From: Niallia endozanthoxylica
GTDB lineage: Bacteria; Bacillota; Bacilli; Bacillales; Cytobacillaceae
Reading direction: 5' to 3'
Assembly (NCBI RefSeq): GCF_008710145.1
Contig: NZ_VYKL01000015.1
Span: forward strand, 62,001 to 126,000
DNA length: 64,000 nt
The position numbers and the translations under genes were made by a program. The notes under the pieces are model-generated. The model did not search any database and was not told the origin of the DNA. It saw nothing but the letters and a program-made list of their open reading frames with translations. Numbering within the stretch: the stretch's first letter is position 1; the number at the start of each line of letters is the position of its first letter. Below are positions 7,992 through 17,543 of the stretch, piece after piece.

Positions 7992-8301
7992 CCCGTATTC
8001 CTAAGGCTATCTTTGCGTAACGTGACATCCGCTCCTTTCCCCAAGGGGGATTCCATACGATATCAATTTGGATATCTGTTAACTCTTTAATATTCATAGA
8101 CAACTTCATTTTAGCATCTGCCATAATTTGACCAGCCATTGGACACCCCATGGATGTCATTGTCATTTTAATAAATGCTTGTTTCTCTTCGTTTACTTGA
8201 ACCTCATAAACAAGACCTAGATTCACAATATCAACACCAAGTTCTGGATCTATAACTTCTTCAAGGACTTCATATATTTGATCCACTAGTACGTTACTCA
8301 T
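7987..8301 (-). CDS. MIP18/PaaD (DUF59) family metal-sulfur cluster assembly factor
   Basis: A 104-residue protein of the SufT/YitW/PaaD group, small factors helping Fe-S cluster assembly or insertion. Seen are the family opening (IYEVLEEVIDPELGVDIVNLGLVYEV, residues 8-33), TMTSMGCPMAGQI with the conserved Cys near residue 60, and the closing IVWNPPWGKERMSRYAKIALG. The ATG at 8301 follows GAGGTGA. A longer in-frame reading to 8463 would add 54 residues unlike the family and is rejected. The gene lies 158 bp downstream of the helicase gene on the same strand. It resembles stand-alone Bacillus YitW rather than a phenylacetate-pathway PaaD, since no paa genes are near. Confidence 0.88.
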   Translation of the reverse strand: MSNVLVDQIYEVLEEVIDPELGVDIVNLGLVYEVQVNEEKQAFIKMTMTSMGCPMAGQIMADAKMKLSMNIKELTDIQIDIVWNPPWGKERMSRYAKIALGIRE

Positions 8302-8459
8302 TGTCTTCACCTCTGTATTATTCGTAAACCCATCTGTTTGGCAAAATGGGACAGCAATTGAATGATAACCTTTCTCAACAATAATGTAACATAAACACCA
8401 TTCAAAGATTGTGATTCCTGTCATAGCTAAAATTTTTCTCATTTTGAATACTAACACAA

Positions 8460-11015
8460 TCAATAATCATAATAATCTTTGTACTTTTTGGTATAACATG
8501 AATCACAAATAGAATAAGGATGATCCCATGATAATTTCTTCTTGCATTGACGGCATTTCTTTTGCATATTTTTAACTTCGTTTTTTAGTTGTTCATGTAC
8601 TAATCCGCTGATTTCCTCACGTAGCCTTTCCCAATATACCGCGTCTGTTCGTTTATTTAAACGATACAAAAATAAAAGATGCAGACCGATTGCTTTATAG
8701 GTAAGCTCAAGGTCCTCTAATGTCCGCTTTTTTATTCTCGGTTCAGGTAATTTATGTCCAGCAACAATTGCTTCTACAGTCTTTTCCCATTGTCTAATTA
8801 ACTCAGGTTCTCGGGCCGAAAAAGGTAAATGTAATAATCCGTAAAGGTCCATCAGCGAAAGACGTGCTTCCATTTCAGTTCCCCGGATACGTTCATATAA
8901 CTCTCTTTCCTCTGTAAGTGATGCTTTTTTAGTTCCCTTTGGACTCTTAAACTTTTCCCATAGTTCAAAGAAAGTTCCAAGATCACGATAATACTTTTGA
9001 AATCGTTCGAAAACACTGTTTGTCGGGGCAATAGCAAAAGTATGAATAGGTTCATCTTCTTGACTAAGGAGATAGCTCATTTTTTTAACATCTGCAGTAA
9101 ACGCTACTTTCCCGATATTATAAAGCCCTTTACGTCCGGCACGGCCAGCAATTTGCTTTACTTCTTGTGAAGTAAGGAGTCTCCTTTTCGTACCATCAAA
9201 TTTGCTGTTTTCTAAAAAAACAATTCGTCGAATTGGTAAATTTATTCCCATACCAATTGCATCTGTCGAAACAACAACACTTGTCTCACCAAGGATAAAC
9301 CGTTCGACCTGCTTTTTTCGGGTTTCAGGCGGCATACTGCCATAAATCATACTGACAGAATGTCCATCATTTTGAAGACGCGATGCTGTTTCAAGAACTC
9401 GTTTTCTTGAAAAACAAATTAGTGCATCACCTTTTCTTACTTTCTTAATATTAAATTCCTTTTCCTCCACTTGCAGCGGAGTATCCCGTTTGTATTCAAT
9501 AATTTCTATATTCGAATCGCCCAGCAGTTGAACAAGCATGTCCCTCGCATTTTTACTGGCTATAATATGAATTTCGTTTGCCTGAACTTTTGTAATCGCT
9601 TTATACCATGAAAATCCTCGGTCTTTATCAGAAATCATTTGTGCTTCATCAATTACTACTACATTATAAAAGTCCTTTTCACGAAACATTTCAACCGTAC
9701 TGGATAAATGTCTGGCTCCTGGTGTTTCTTTTTCTTCTTCACCTGTTTTTAGTGTACACGCGGTACCTCTTGTATTTAAAAAGTCGTATACTTCAAGAGC
9801 CAACAAGCGAAGCGGTGCCAAATAAAGTCCGCTCTCCGCTTCCATCATCCTCATTAGAGCATGATAAGTTTTTCCCGTATTTGTTTCACCTATATGTAAA
9901 ATATAATTCACATTTCTGCCATTAGGAGGATTGTACTCAAATTCAAATATGTCCCTTAAGATTCGCGCTTCCTCAGCTTTTTTCCGCTCTCTTTCAGCCT
10001 TTTCCTCTGCTTTTCTTCTCTCTCTTTCTTGGACATCAGCAAGAAAGATTGTTTCATGTTGTTTTTCATCAAAAGGGATTTCAGCTAAACGTAATAAATT
10101 TGTAAGATACTCATCTCCTAGATACATGATGAATTCACTGCTGAAGTCATCGATGATGTCATTTAAAATATCCGATAAGACAGATTCTATCACCGTTTCT
10201 TCATAACTAGAATAAAATTCAGATAGGAGTAAAGATTTTATTTTTTTCGGAATAAGGTTAGACAAATATTCCCGAACTTTAGCTTCATATAAATCATAAT
10301 AGGTCTCATACTCATAGTCATAGCGATTCCATACATAGACTTTTTGAATATTACCTGTTACCTCGCTGAAAAAATCCTTTACTAAGGAATAATCCTCATG
10401 GATAAATACACCTATTGGTACTAGCCGTTCTTCTATTTCATATGGATTAATCCTTTGATATCTAATTTTTGTATTAAAATCAACTTTTAGCTCATCTGCA
10501 ATAAATTTTCTTGTATATAAATAAAATAAGTGCTGTTGTTTCGCAGAAATAGGATAGACTTCATTTTCAAGTAAGTCCCATAATTGTCGTTTTTTCTTTT
10601 GTAATGCTTCAGCTTCTTGGCGCTGATTATATTCATCTCTTGCCTTTTTGTACATTTCAGTCCATTGTTCGAGATCTTCAGCATATGTTTCATAACACCA
10701 AGCTTCGATTGGAAATGGATGATAAGCTTTTATTTCATTACGAAATAATTTGTTTATGATTTTCCGGTCAACTCCTTCAACCTCAAAACCACGCGAACGT
10801 AAATATTCTTTTTTTTCAACACGGGGAGTTCTATTAGAGGCCTGATTCATCCAGACATTGAGCCAAATTTGTTCAACATAATGCTTTCGCTCTTGAACAT
10901 AGTCTGCATAGGAAGGTATTTTTTCTTTATCTTGCATGTAGAAGATAATATCATCACAAACTTTTTTCTTTGTATGTTCTACCGCCTCATCATATATAAA
11001 AGCTATTTTATTCAT
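8460..11015 (-). CDS. Suv3-like DEAD/DEAH-type RNA helicase with C-terminal zinc ribbon
   Basis: An 851-residue SF2 helicase. A charged, largely helical N-terminal region of about 350 residues includes a coiled coil (ERERRKAEEKAERERKKAEE). The core has Walker A HIGETNTGKTYHAL, motif Ia LAPLRLLALEVYDFL, Walker B VVIDEAQMI, a Ser/Ala motif (HIIASKN), motif V VVVSTDAIGMGINLPIRRIVF and motif VI QIAGRAGRKG. The PLRLLA and DEAQM forms are characteristic of the Suv3/SUPV3L1 branch that works with RNA exonucleases in mitochondria. The C terminus ends in CRQCKKKLSWDHPYSICDSC, a four-Cys zinc ribbon. AAAGGAGGG precedes the ATG. Bacterial members are poorly studied; an RNA-turnover role is inferred. Confidence 0.85.
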   Translation of the reverse strand: MNKIAFIYDEAVEHTKKKVCDDIIFYMQDKEKIPSYADYVQERKHYVEQIWLNVWMNQASNRTPRVEKKEYLRSRGFEVEGVDRKIINKLFRNEIKAYHPFPIEAWCYETYAEDLEQWTEMYKKARDEYNQRQEAEALQKKKRQLWDLLENEVYPISAKQQHLFYLYTRKFIADELKVDFNTKIRYQRINPYEIEERLVPIGVFIHEDYSLVKDFFSEVTGNIQKVYVWNRYDYEYETYYDLYEAKVREYLSNLIPKKIKSLLLSEFYSSYEETVIESVLSDILNDIIDDFSSEFIMYLGDEYLTNLLRLAEIPFDEKQHETIFLADVQERERRKAEEKAERERKKAEEARILRDIFEFEYNPPNGRNVNYILHIGETNTGKTYHALMRMMEAESGLYLAPLRLLALEVYDFLNTRGTACTLKTGEEEKETPGARHLSSTVEMFREKDFYNVVVIDEAQMISDKDRGFSWYKAITKVQANEIHIIASKNARDMLVQLLGDSNIEIIEYKRDTPLQVEEKEFNIKKVRKGDALICFSRKRVLETASRLQNDGHSVSMIYGSMPPETRKKQVERFILGETSVVVSTDAIGMGINLPIRRIVFLENSKFDGTKRRLLTSQEVKQIAGRAGRKGLYNIGKVAFTADVKKMSYLLSQEDEPIHTFAIAPTNSVFERFQKYYRDLGTFFELWEKFKSPKGTKKASLTEERELYERIRGTEMEARLSLMDLYGLLHLPFSAREPELIRQWEKTVEAIVAGHKLPEPRIKKRTLEDLELTYKAIGLHLLFLYRLNKRTDAVYWERLREEISGLVHEQLKNEVKNMQKKCRQCKKKLSWDHPYSICDSCYTKKYKDYYDY

Positions 11016-11139
11016 TTAAAATCCCTCCTTTGATTTTGCCAGACAAAGTTAATTATCTTTACTAAAAGGAACTGATGTTCGATTTTTTTTTTATTCTATC
11101 ATTATTATTGAACGTATTAAACAAAAACTTACATCCATG

Positions 11140-11170
11140 AAAAAACAGTATAGCAAAACTGCCATACTGT
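11140..11170 (-). terminator. exoA terminator
   Basis: Minus strand: ACAGTATGGCA / TGCTATACTGT stem followed by six T, just after the exoA stop. Confidence 0.85.
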
Positions 11171-11178
11171 TCGTCCTT

Positions 11179-11937
11179 TTAATCTATATCTACTTCCAAC
11201 ATAATCGGACAATGATCGCTTCCCAAAATATCATAATGGATATGAGCATCCTTTAAATTTTCTTTTAAATTATCCGATACAAGAAAATAATCAATTCTCC
11301 AGCCAATATTCCGCTCCCGTACCTTACTCATATAGCTCCACCATGTATAAACATCCGTACGATCGGGGTAAAAATAACGGAAACTGTCAATAAATCCAGC
11401 CTCCAATAATTCGGTCATTTTGTTCCTCTCTTCAAACGTAAATCCCGAATTCCCAAGATTCGGCTTTGGATTTTTCAAATCAATCTCATGATGAGCCACA
11501 TTTAAATCACCGCAAAAAATAACTGGTTTATGTTGATTCAATTTAATTAAATGTTCTTTCATGGCATCTTCCCAAACTAATCGATAATCCAGCCTTGTTA
11601 AGTCACGCTTTGAATTTGGCGTATAAACGTTCACGACATAATAATTGGCAAACTCAAGCGTGATCACCCGGCCCTCTGTATCCGGCTCTGCTAATTCAAT
11701 TCCGTACGTCACAGCCAATGGTTCTTTTTTTGAAAAAATGGCTGTACCGGAATAGCCTTTTCGTTCAGCATAATTCCAATACTGATGATACCCATTTAGC
11801 TCGAGAGTAATTTGCCCTTCCTGCAATTTCGTTTCCTGGATACAAAAGATGTCTGCATCGATATGATTAAAATAATCTAAAAATCCTTTTCGCACACATG
11901 CTCTAATTCCATTTACATTCCATGATACTAACTTCAT
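11179..11937 (-). CDS. exoA: Exodeoxyribonuclease III / AP endonuclease ExoA
   Basis: Cuts DNA at abasic sites and trims 3' blocks in base-excision repair. The 252-residue length matches Bacillus ExoA. Conserved metallo-phosphatase motifs are SWNVNGIRA (5-13), IQETKLQ with Glu35, VNVYTPNS, CGDLNVAHHEIDL with the catalytic Asp and Asn, GWRIDYFLVSD and the terminal GSDHCPI with the catalytic Asp-His pair. It has its own terminator and is separated from the dUTPase gene by 55 bp on the same strand. The pairing with a uracil-preventing dUTPase is suggestive but may be chance. Strain relatives carry a second AP endonuclease (Nfo), not visible here. Confidence 0.95.
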   Translation of the reverse strand: MKLVSWNVNGIRACVRKGFLDYFNHIDADIFCIQETKLQEGQITLELNGYHQYWNYAERKGYSGTAIFSKKEPLAVTYGIELAEPDTEGRVITLEFANYYVVNVYTPNSKRDLTRLDYRLVWEDAMKEHLIKLNQHKPVIFCGDLNVAHHEIDLKNPKPNLGNSGFTFEERNKMTELLEAGFIDSFRYFYPDRTDVYTWWSYMSKVRERNIGWRIDYFLVSDNLKENLKDAHIHYDILGSDHCPIMLEVDID

Positions 11938-11992
11938 TCTAATTCCCCTTGATGTATCTATATTTCATTAAGGCATGATTAACTCTAAAGCC

Positions 11993-12502
11993 TCAATATC
12001 CATTGTCCTGACGCTGATGATTAATTTCATTTTTTCGAACGTAAGCCTGTTCGATATCTTCCCAGCTGAACCCAAGCATTGTTCCAAGGTCCATATAAGA
12101 AGCGAACGCATCAATAAAGTGAAAAGCATCTTTTTTTGAATGCATTGTCATAATTTTTTCTGTCACACTTATAAAAGCAGAAACTAAGGTTATCTCTTTC
12201 ACATCCTGCTTAAAATCACTAGCGTATATAGTGAGCAGGTGATCAATATTATATTCGTAGTTATTGGCAATACTTAAGAAAAAGTGAAGGGAGTCGACAT
12301 ATTCTTCTAATAACACATGATCCTCACTTGGCCCTTTTGTGCTCCAATGTTTAAAGCAGCGAGTTTCATTTGCTAACTCACTGATTTCAACTAATAACGC
12401 CAGTACTTTATTTTCTTCTAAATCCTTTCCTTCTAATTTATGTTCTTTAACAATTCTTTCGTCAAGAATCTTTTGCATTTGACACATTTTTTTAATATTC
12501 AT
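11993..12502 (-). CDS. Dimeric (all-alpha) dUTP diphosphatase
   Basis: A 169-residue protein of the all-alpha NTP pyrophosphatase type (dUTPase_2), which hydrolyses dUTP to dUMP and keeps uracil out of DNA. The signature is a helical metal site, ALLVEISELANETRCFKHW near residues 34-52, with EExxE-like acidic residues, followed by LLEEYVDSLHFFLSIAN near 65-82, whose Glu/Asp pair completes the Mg site. The fold differs from the trimeric beta dUTPases. The name rests on family resemblance; a broader MazG-like nucleotide pyrophosphatase activity is possible. The start ATG lacks a strong SD; only an AGAGG-like tract lies in front. Confidence 0.85.
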   Translation of the reverse strand: MNIKKMCQMQKILDERIVKEHKLEGKDLEENKVLALLVEISELANETRCFKHWSTKGPSEDHVLLEEYVDSLHFFLSIANNYEYNIDHLLTIYASDFKQDVKEITLVSAFISVTEKIMTMHSKKDAFHFIDAFASYMDLGTMLGFSWEDIEQAYVRKNEINHQRQDNGY

Positions 12503-12569
12503 ATATTTTAACCTCTTAACCGATTATTTACTATTAGTTAACATCATTCTATTCTGGACAAATGAAAGA

Positions 12570-13565
12570 TTACCAATTGTTTACTAACACAATTTTACCA
12601 ATTGCCTGATTCGAGTCTAAATACTGATGAGCCTCTGCAACCTCATCAAAAGTAAATCGCTTTGGATCAATTAATGGACGCAGTTTCCCTTCTTCAATAA
12701 CGGATGTAATTTTCTTTAAGAATTCTCCATTTTGCCTGCGGTGATTTTCATTTACTATATGTAAAAGCATAAACACAACATGGAAAGTCAAACCTTTTGA
12801 ATGAAGCGGTGTTAAATCATGTGTAGACCTTGCTGCAATGGCTGCAACGGTTCCGTGCAAGGCAGCAGCTTCAAAGGAACAATCTAAGTTTACTCCGCCT
12901 ACTGTATCAAAAATATAATCGAACCCTTTACCATTCGTATATTTATTCACATACTCCTCAACACTTGTTTCCTTATAATTTATGGCTACATCCGCACCAA
13001 GTTCTTTAGCCAGCTGTAGTTTTTTCGGATTAGATGCAGTTGTATATACTTTTGCACCAGCCCACTTCGCTAATTGGATGGCTACATGTCCTACACCACC
13101 AGTCGCTCCATGAATTAAAATTTCAGCTCCTGTTGATAATTTAGCTCGGTCAAATAAAGCTTCCCAAGCAGTTATCGCTACAAGCGGAATCGCTGCAGCT
13201 TCTTCCATCGTCAAATTTTTAGGTTTATGAGAAAGCAACCTGGCATCTGCAAGCATATACTCGGCTAGAGCACCACCTGTCCCCTTAAAACCGCCGGCAC
13301 AGCTGTATACCTCATCCCCAGGTTTAAAATCAATAACCCCTTCACCTACTTCCGCTACAATGCCTGCTACATCCCCATGCAGAATAGCTGGAAAGACAGG
13401 AGACACTGCTGGTACCAATCCACTGCGAATTTTCGTATCAATCGGGTTAACACTTGAAGCTTTGACCTTGATTAATACATGTCCTGGAATTACCGTGGGA
13501 ATCGGCACCTCTTCTACTTGAAACACTGAAGGATTACCAAATGTATGAATAACTTGTGCTTTCAA
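12570..13565 (-). CDS. Zinc-type alcohol dehydrogenase / quinone oxidoreductase (MDR family)
   Basis: A 331-residue NADPH-dependent medium-chain reductase, probably an enoyl or quinone reductase. The N-terminal GroES-like domain has VKASSVNPIDTKIRSG and the Rossmann domain carries ILIHGATGGVGHVAIQLAKWAGAKVYTT near residues 145-172. The usual catalytic-zinc Cys/His set is absent, pointing to the zinc-free quinone-reductase branch. I chose a TTG start (13565) because GGGAGTGA precedes it by six bases and the family begins MKAQVIHTFG; the in-frame ATG at 13640 lies inside the neighbouring terminator. Substrate unknown. It is transcribed alone, downstream of ppdK. Confidence 0.85.
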   Translation of the reverse strand: MKAQVIHTFGNPSVFQVEEVPIPTVIPGHVLIKVKASSVNPIDTKIRSGLVPAVSPVFPAILHGDVAGIVAEVGEGVIDFKPGDEVYSCAGGFKGTGGALAEYMLADARLLSHKPKNLTMEEAAAIPLVAITAWEALFDRAKLSTGAEILIHGATGGVGHVAIQLAKWAGAKVYTTASNPKKLQLAKELGADVAINYKETSVEEYVNKYTNGKGFDYIFDTVGGVNLDCSFEAAALHGTVAAIAARSTHDLTPLHSKGLTFHVVFMLLHIVNENHRRQNGEFLKKITSVIEEGKLRPLIDPKRFTFDEVAEAHQYLDSNQAIGKIVLVNNW

Positions 13566-13618
13566 AAAAATCACTCCCTGATGCGTAAAAAATAAAATAT
13601 ATATTATCTTATTGTAAC

Positions 13619-13660
13619 ATGAAAAAGAAAAAGAGAGCACCGCTAAAAAGGTGCTCTCCC
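13619..13660 (-). terminator. ppdK terminator
   Basis: Minus strand: GAGAGCACC / GGTGCTCTC stem followed by a T-rich tail, immediately after the ppdK stop. Confidence 0.85.
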
Positions 13661-13667
13661 ATTAACC

Positions 13668-16340
13668 TTATTTTGAAACAATTGTTGCTTTTTCATTTGA
13701 TTGTTCATGACGAATCGTTGCCTGTGCTGCTGCAAGACGAGCTAACGGTACACGATATGGTGAACAACTTACATAATCTAATCCTGCTTGGTAACAGAAT
13801 TCAATGGAGGATTTTTCACCGCCATGCTCACCACAAATACCTGTTTTTAATGAAGGCTTCACTTGGCGTCCAAGCTTAACACCTGTTTCAACTAATTTAC
13901 CAACACCTTGCTGATCTAATACAGCAAATGGATTTTCTGGAAGTACTTTTTGCTCAATATAAGCTTGTAAAAACTTACCTTCTGCATCATCACGGCTGTA
14001 ACCGAATGTAGTCTGTGTTAAATCATTTGTACCAAATGAGAAGAAATCAGCCTCTTCAGCGATTTGATCTGCAGTTAGAGCAGCACGTGGAATTTCAATC
14101 ATTGTTCCTACTAAATAATTAAATTCCTTACCTGTTTCTTCTTTCACTTTTTCAGCTGTCTCAACAACAAGTTGACGCATCGCTTTAAGTTCATTCACAT
14201 GACCTACAAGTGGAATCATAATTTCCGGCTCTACTGAAAGACCTCTATCAATTAACGTTACAACAGCATTGAAAATCGCTTTTGCCTGCATTTCATAAAT
14301 CTCAGGGAAAATCATTCCTAAACGACATCCGCGATGACCAAGCATTGGGTTAAACTCAGCCAATTGATTTACTTTCTTCAATAAATATTCTTTTTCCTTT
14401 AATTCAGATGAATCCGGATCAGTCATTTGAAGTTTTGTCACTTCAACTAAAAGCTCTTCTTTATCAGGTAAGAATTCATGCATTGGCGGATCAAGTAATC
14501 GAATCGTTACAGGAAGGCCTTGCATAGCTTCAAAAATACCTTCAAAATCTCCTTGCTGCATAGGTAATAATTTGTCTAAGGCAATCATTCGTTCTTCATA
14601 GTTTTCAGCCAAAATCATTTCTTGAACAATCGGGATTCGCTTTGGATCCATAAACATATGCTCTGTACGGCATAGTCCAATTCCGCCTGCACCGAATTCA
14701 AGCGCTTTCCCGGCATCTTCCGGATTATCAGCATTCGCACGAACACCTAGTTTTCTCACTTCATCTGCCCATGAAAGCAATAAAAGGAACTCATCAGAAA
14801 GTTCTGGGTCAATCATAGGTATTTCACCAAGCATAATTTCACCAGTTGAACCATCGATGGTAATAATATCACCATAATTTACAACCGTTTCTCCAACCGA
14901 AAATTTCTTACCAACTAAATCTATTTTTAATGTTTCGCAACCGCAAATACATGCTTTCCCCATTCCTCGTGCAACAACCGCAGCATGGCTGGTCATTCCC
15001 CCACGGCTAGTAACAATTGCCTGAGAAGCAACAATACCGTGAATATCATCAGGAGTTGTTTCAGGACGGACAAGAATAACCTTTTTCCCATCATTTCCTA
15101 ACTGTTCCGCTTCATCAGCATCAAATACAACAGCTCCTGTTGCAGCTCCTGGTGATGCAGGCAGACCTTTTGCCAATTGCTTACGCTCATATGAATCATC
15201 AATTCGACGGTGAAGCAGCTGATCTAATTGCTCTGGGTCAACACGTAAAAGGGCAGTCTCCTTATCAATAATTCCTTCTTTAACCATTTCAACTGCAATT
15301 CGAATAGCTGCTTGAGCCGTTCTTTTTCCAGTACGTGTTTGTAGAATAAATAATTCGCCACGTTCTACTGTAAACTCGATATCCTGCATATCTTTATAGT
15401 GTTTTTCAAGCAATTGACAAGTTGCAATAAATTTTTCATACACTTCAGGCATGTCTTTTTCAAGCACATGGATAGGCTGAGGTGTGCGAATTCCAGCCAC
15501 CACATCTTCCCCTTGTGCATTAATTAAGTATTCTCCATAAAGCAGTGCTTCACCAGTTGATGGATTACGTGTAAAAGCAACACCTGTTCCAGAATCACTT
15601 CCCATATTTCCAAATACCATACTTTGAATATTAACAGCCGTGCCTAAATGATCAGGGATTTTGTTCAAACGGCGGTAAATAATAGCACGCTGATTATTCC
15701 AAGAATCAAATACAGCATTAATCGATAAGAATAATTGCTGCTTAGGATCCTGAGGGAAATCCTTTTTCGTATGTTTTTTTACAATTTCTTTATATCCAGC
15801 AATAACTTCCTGCCAATCTTCTGCAGTTAATTCAGGGTCAGCATGATATCCTTTTTTCTCACGTGTTTCTTCTAGATACTGTTCAAAATAATAACTGTCT
15901 ATACCAAGCACAACATTACTAAACATTTGAATAAAACGGCGATAAGAATCATAGGCAAATCGAGCATTTCCTGTTAAGTCTGCCACACCTTTTACTGTTT
16001 CATCATTCATACCAAGGTTTAATACCGTGTCCATCATTCCAGGCATAGAAAAAACAGAGCCGGAACGAACAGAAACAAGCAATGGATTTGTAGGATCGCC
16101 TAATTTTTTACCCGTTTTATCTTCGAGGGTTTTTAGCGCAGCTAAAATTTGTTCTTCTACATATTGAGAGATTTTTTTGCCTGCTTCATAGTAATCATTA
16201 CATGCCTGCGTAGAAATGGTAAAACCAAATGGCACAGGCAAACCGATATTGGTCATTTCAGCCAAATTGGCTCCTTTTCCACCTAGTATTTCTTTCATAT
16301 CGCTATTTCCTTCATTAAAAAGGTAAACAAACTTACTCAT
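13668..16340 (-). CDS. ppdK: Pyruvate, phosphate dikinase
   Basis: Interconverts pyruvate, ATP and Pi with PEP, AMP and PPi. The 890-residue protein shows the whole architecture: an N-terminal ATP-grasp part opening GGKGANLAEMTNIGLPVPFGFT, RSGSVFSMPGMMDTVLNLG, the phosphohistidine domain GGMTSHAAVVARGMGKACICG around residue 455 (catalytic His, with the neighbouring Thr as regulatory site), and a C-terminal PEP/pyruvate barrel with GLCRTEHMF, MLGHRGCRLG and the catalytic CGEHGG near residue 840. The regulator gene ends 2 bp upstream, so the enzyme and its kinase/phosphorylase are co-expressed. A role in gluconeogenesis or PPi-linked energy metabolism is inferred. Confidence 0.96.
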   Translation of the reverse strand: MSKFVYLFNEGNSDMKEILGGKGANLAEMTNIGLPVPFGFTISTQACNDYYEAGKKISQYVEEQILAALKTLEDKTGKKLGDPTNPLLVSVRSGSVFSMPGMMDTVLNLGMNDETVKGVADLTGNARFAYDSYRRFIQMFSNVVLGIDSYYFEQYLEETREKKGYHADPELTAEDWQEVIAGYKEIVKKHTKKDFPQDPKQQLFLSINAVFDSWNNQRAIIYRRLNKIPDHLGTAVNIQSMVFGNMGSDSGTGVAFTRNPSTGEALLYGEYLINAQGEDVVAGIRTPQPIHVLEKDMPEVYEKFIATCQLLEKHYKDMQDIEFTVERGELFILQTRTGKRTAQAAIRIAVEMVKEGIIDKETALLRVDPEQLDQLLHRRIDDSYERKQLAKGLPASPGAATGAVVFDADEAEQLGNDGKKVILVRPETTPDDIHGIVASQAIVTSRGGMTSHAAVVARGMGKACICGCETLKIDLVGKKFSVGETVVNYGDIITIDGSTGEIMLGEIPMIDPELSDEFLLLLSWADEVRKLGVRANADNPEDAGKALEFGAGGIGLCRTEHMFMDPKRIPIVQEMILAENYEERMIALDKLLPMQQGDFEGIFEAMQGLPVTIRLLDPPMHEFLPDKEELLVEVTKLQMTDPDSSELKEKEYLLKKVNQLAEFNPMLGHRGCRLGMIFPEIYEMQAKAIFNAVVTLIDRGLSVEPEIMIPLVGHVNELKAMRQLVVETAEKVKEETGKEFNYLVGTMIEIPRAALTADQIAEEADFFSFGTNDLTQTTFGYSRDDAEGKFLQAYIEQKVLPENPFAVLDQQGVGKLVETGVKLGRQVKPSLKTGICGEHGGEKSSIEFCYQAGLDYVSCSPYRVPLARLAAAQATIRHEQSNEKATIVSK

Positions 16341-16342
16341 TA

Positions 16343-17182
16343 TTACCTGCTCCTCTCACTTTTCAAAATATCAATAATTAGATTAGCTGTTTCTTCAACC
16401 GCTTTGTTAGATACATTGATAACTGGACATCCGACTCTCTTCATAATTTTTTCGGAATATTCAAGTTCTACAAGGATTCGTTCAAAGCTTGCGTAATTAG
16501 CCTCAGATCTTAAACCTAGTGCCTTCAGACGCTCTTTTCGGATTTCATTCAATTTATCTGGTGTAATAACTAAACCAACACATTTATTTCGCGGAATTTT
16601 AAATAATTCTTCAGGTGGAGAAACCTCAGGAACTAACGGGACATTTGCGACCTTAAATCCTTGATGTGCCAGATACATTGATAGCGGTGTTTTCGATGTA
16701 CGTGATACTCCGATTAATACAATGTCTGCTCTCATAACCCCGCGCGGATCACGACCATCATCATACTTTACGGCAAATTCAATCGCTTCAACCCTGCGGA
16801 AATATTCATCATCGAGCTTTCTCAATAATTTTGGCTGATGATTTGGCTCTTTTTTAAATCTTTTCATAAAAGATTCCATAAGTGGATTTAATAAATCAAC
16901 GGCCATTATTCCCTCTTCACTTGCGCGCTGATCTAAATATTTTTTTAACTGCGGGATAACGATTGTATAAGCAATAATCGAATTCGTCTGCCTTGCCATA
17001 GCAATCACTTCTTCAATATCTTCTTTATCCTCAGCATATGAATGCCGGCGTATGTCAACATAACCCCCATTAAACTGGGTTGCAACCGCCTTTACAACAA
17101 ATTCTGCTGTTTCACCGACAGAATCCGATACAACATATACAACTTCTTTTTCTGATAAGATAATACTCACACCCTTTTTCAT
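16343..17182 (-). CDS. yqfL: PPDK regulatory protein (bifunctional kinase / Pi-dependent phosphorylase)
   Basis: Inactivates PPDK by ADP-dependent phosphorylation of a Thr beside the catalytic His and reactivates it by Pi-dependent phosphorolysis. The 279-residue protein begins with YVVSDSVGETAEFVVKAV near residue 16, has the P-loop-like GVSRTSKTPLSMYLAHQG near 158-175 and VPLVPEVSPPEELFKIP near 180-196, all diagnostic of the DUF299/PpsR family. It is 2 bp from ppdK, which strongly supports PPDK rather than PEP synthase as the target. No good SD stands before the ATG at 17182; a GTG at 17170 preceded by AAAAAGGG is an alternative start. Confidence 0.93.
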   Translation of the reverse strand: MKKGVSIILSEKEVVYVVSDSVGETAEFVVKAVATQFNGGYVDIRRHSYAEDKEDIEEVIAMARQTNSIIAYTIVIPQLKKYLDQRASEEGIMAVDLLNPLMESFMKRFKKEPNHQPKLLRKLDDEYFRRVEAIEFAVKYDDGRDPRGVMRADIVLIGVSRTSKTPLSMYLAHQGFKVANVPLVPEVSPPEELFKIPRNKCVGLVITPDKLNEIRKERLKALGLRSEANYASFERILVELEYSEKIMKRVGCPVINVSNKAVEETANLIIDILKSERSR

Positions 17183-17444
17183 TTGACGAGGGATATCATA
17201 AACATATTTAGGACGTCAAACATCTATATTAGTTTTCCTGTTACGAGAACTATAGCATCAAATATCTTATTGCTGCTTGTTAGTTCTTTCATTACTCTAA
17301 TTAGATTAATGATTAACAACCATTTAAATATGTTATACTTTTTATGAATATAGAATAACACATTTAAAAAATCTCGTGAACATTTTTTTCGTTAAAAAGT
17401 GCACATTTTTACAAAGTGCAGATAAATTAAATTAATTATATAGT
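17183..17444. other. Upstream region of yqfL-ppdK, no gene seen
   Basis: An AT-rich stretch between the PPDK regulator and the next terminator. It holds a small TGCAC...GTGCA inverted repeat at 17400-17420 of unknown meaning. No ORF with a ribosome site is visible on either strand. Confidence 0.5.
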
Positions 17445-17492
17445 AAAAAAGGATAGATATGTAGGCTTTTTCCCTAATTATCTATCCTTTTA
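17445..17492 (-). terminator. Terminator of the CoxG-like gene
   Basis: A stem AAAGGATAGAT / ATCTATCCTTT with a 22-nt loop, followed on the minus strand by T6. Confidence 0.8.
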
Positions 17493-17543
17493 GTATTATT
17501 AAAATAGTTTTTCAATAAAACGTTAACATTTTCTCATCTGTCA

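Noticed and set aside
9608-10206. Long open frames on the plus strand across the helicase gene
   Set aside because: They are antisense to a strongly conserved coding sequence, lack ribosome sites, and have no recognisable motifs.
12570-13640. Longer start of the MDR reductase at 13640
   Set aside because: The added 25 residues lie in the ppdK terminator region, have no SD and do not match the family start.
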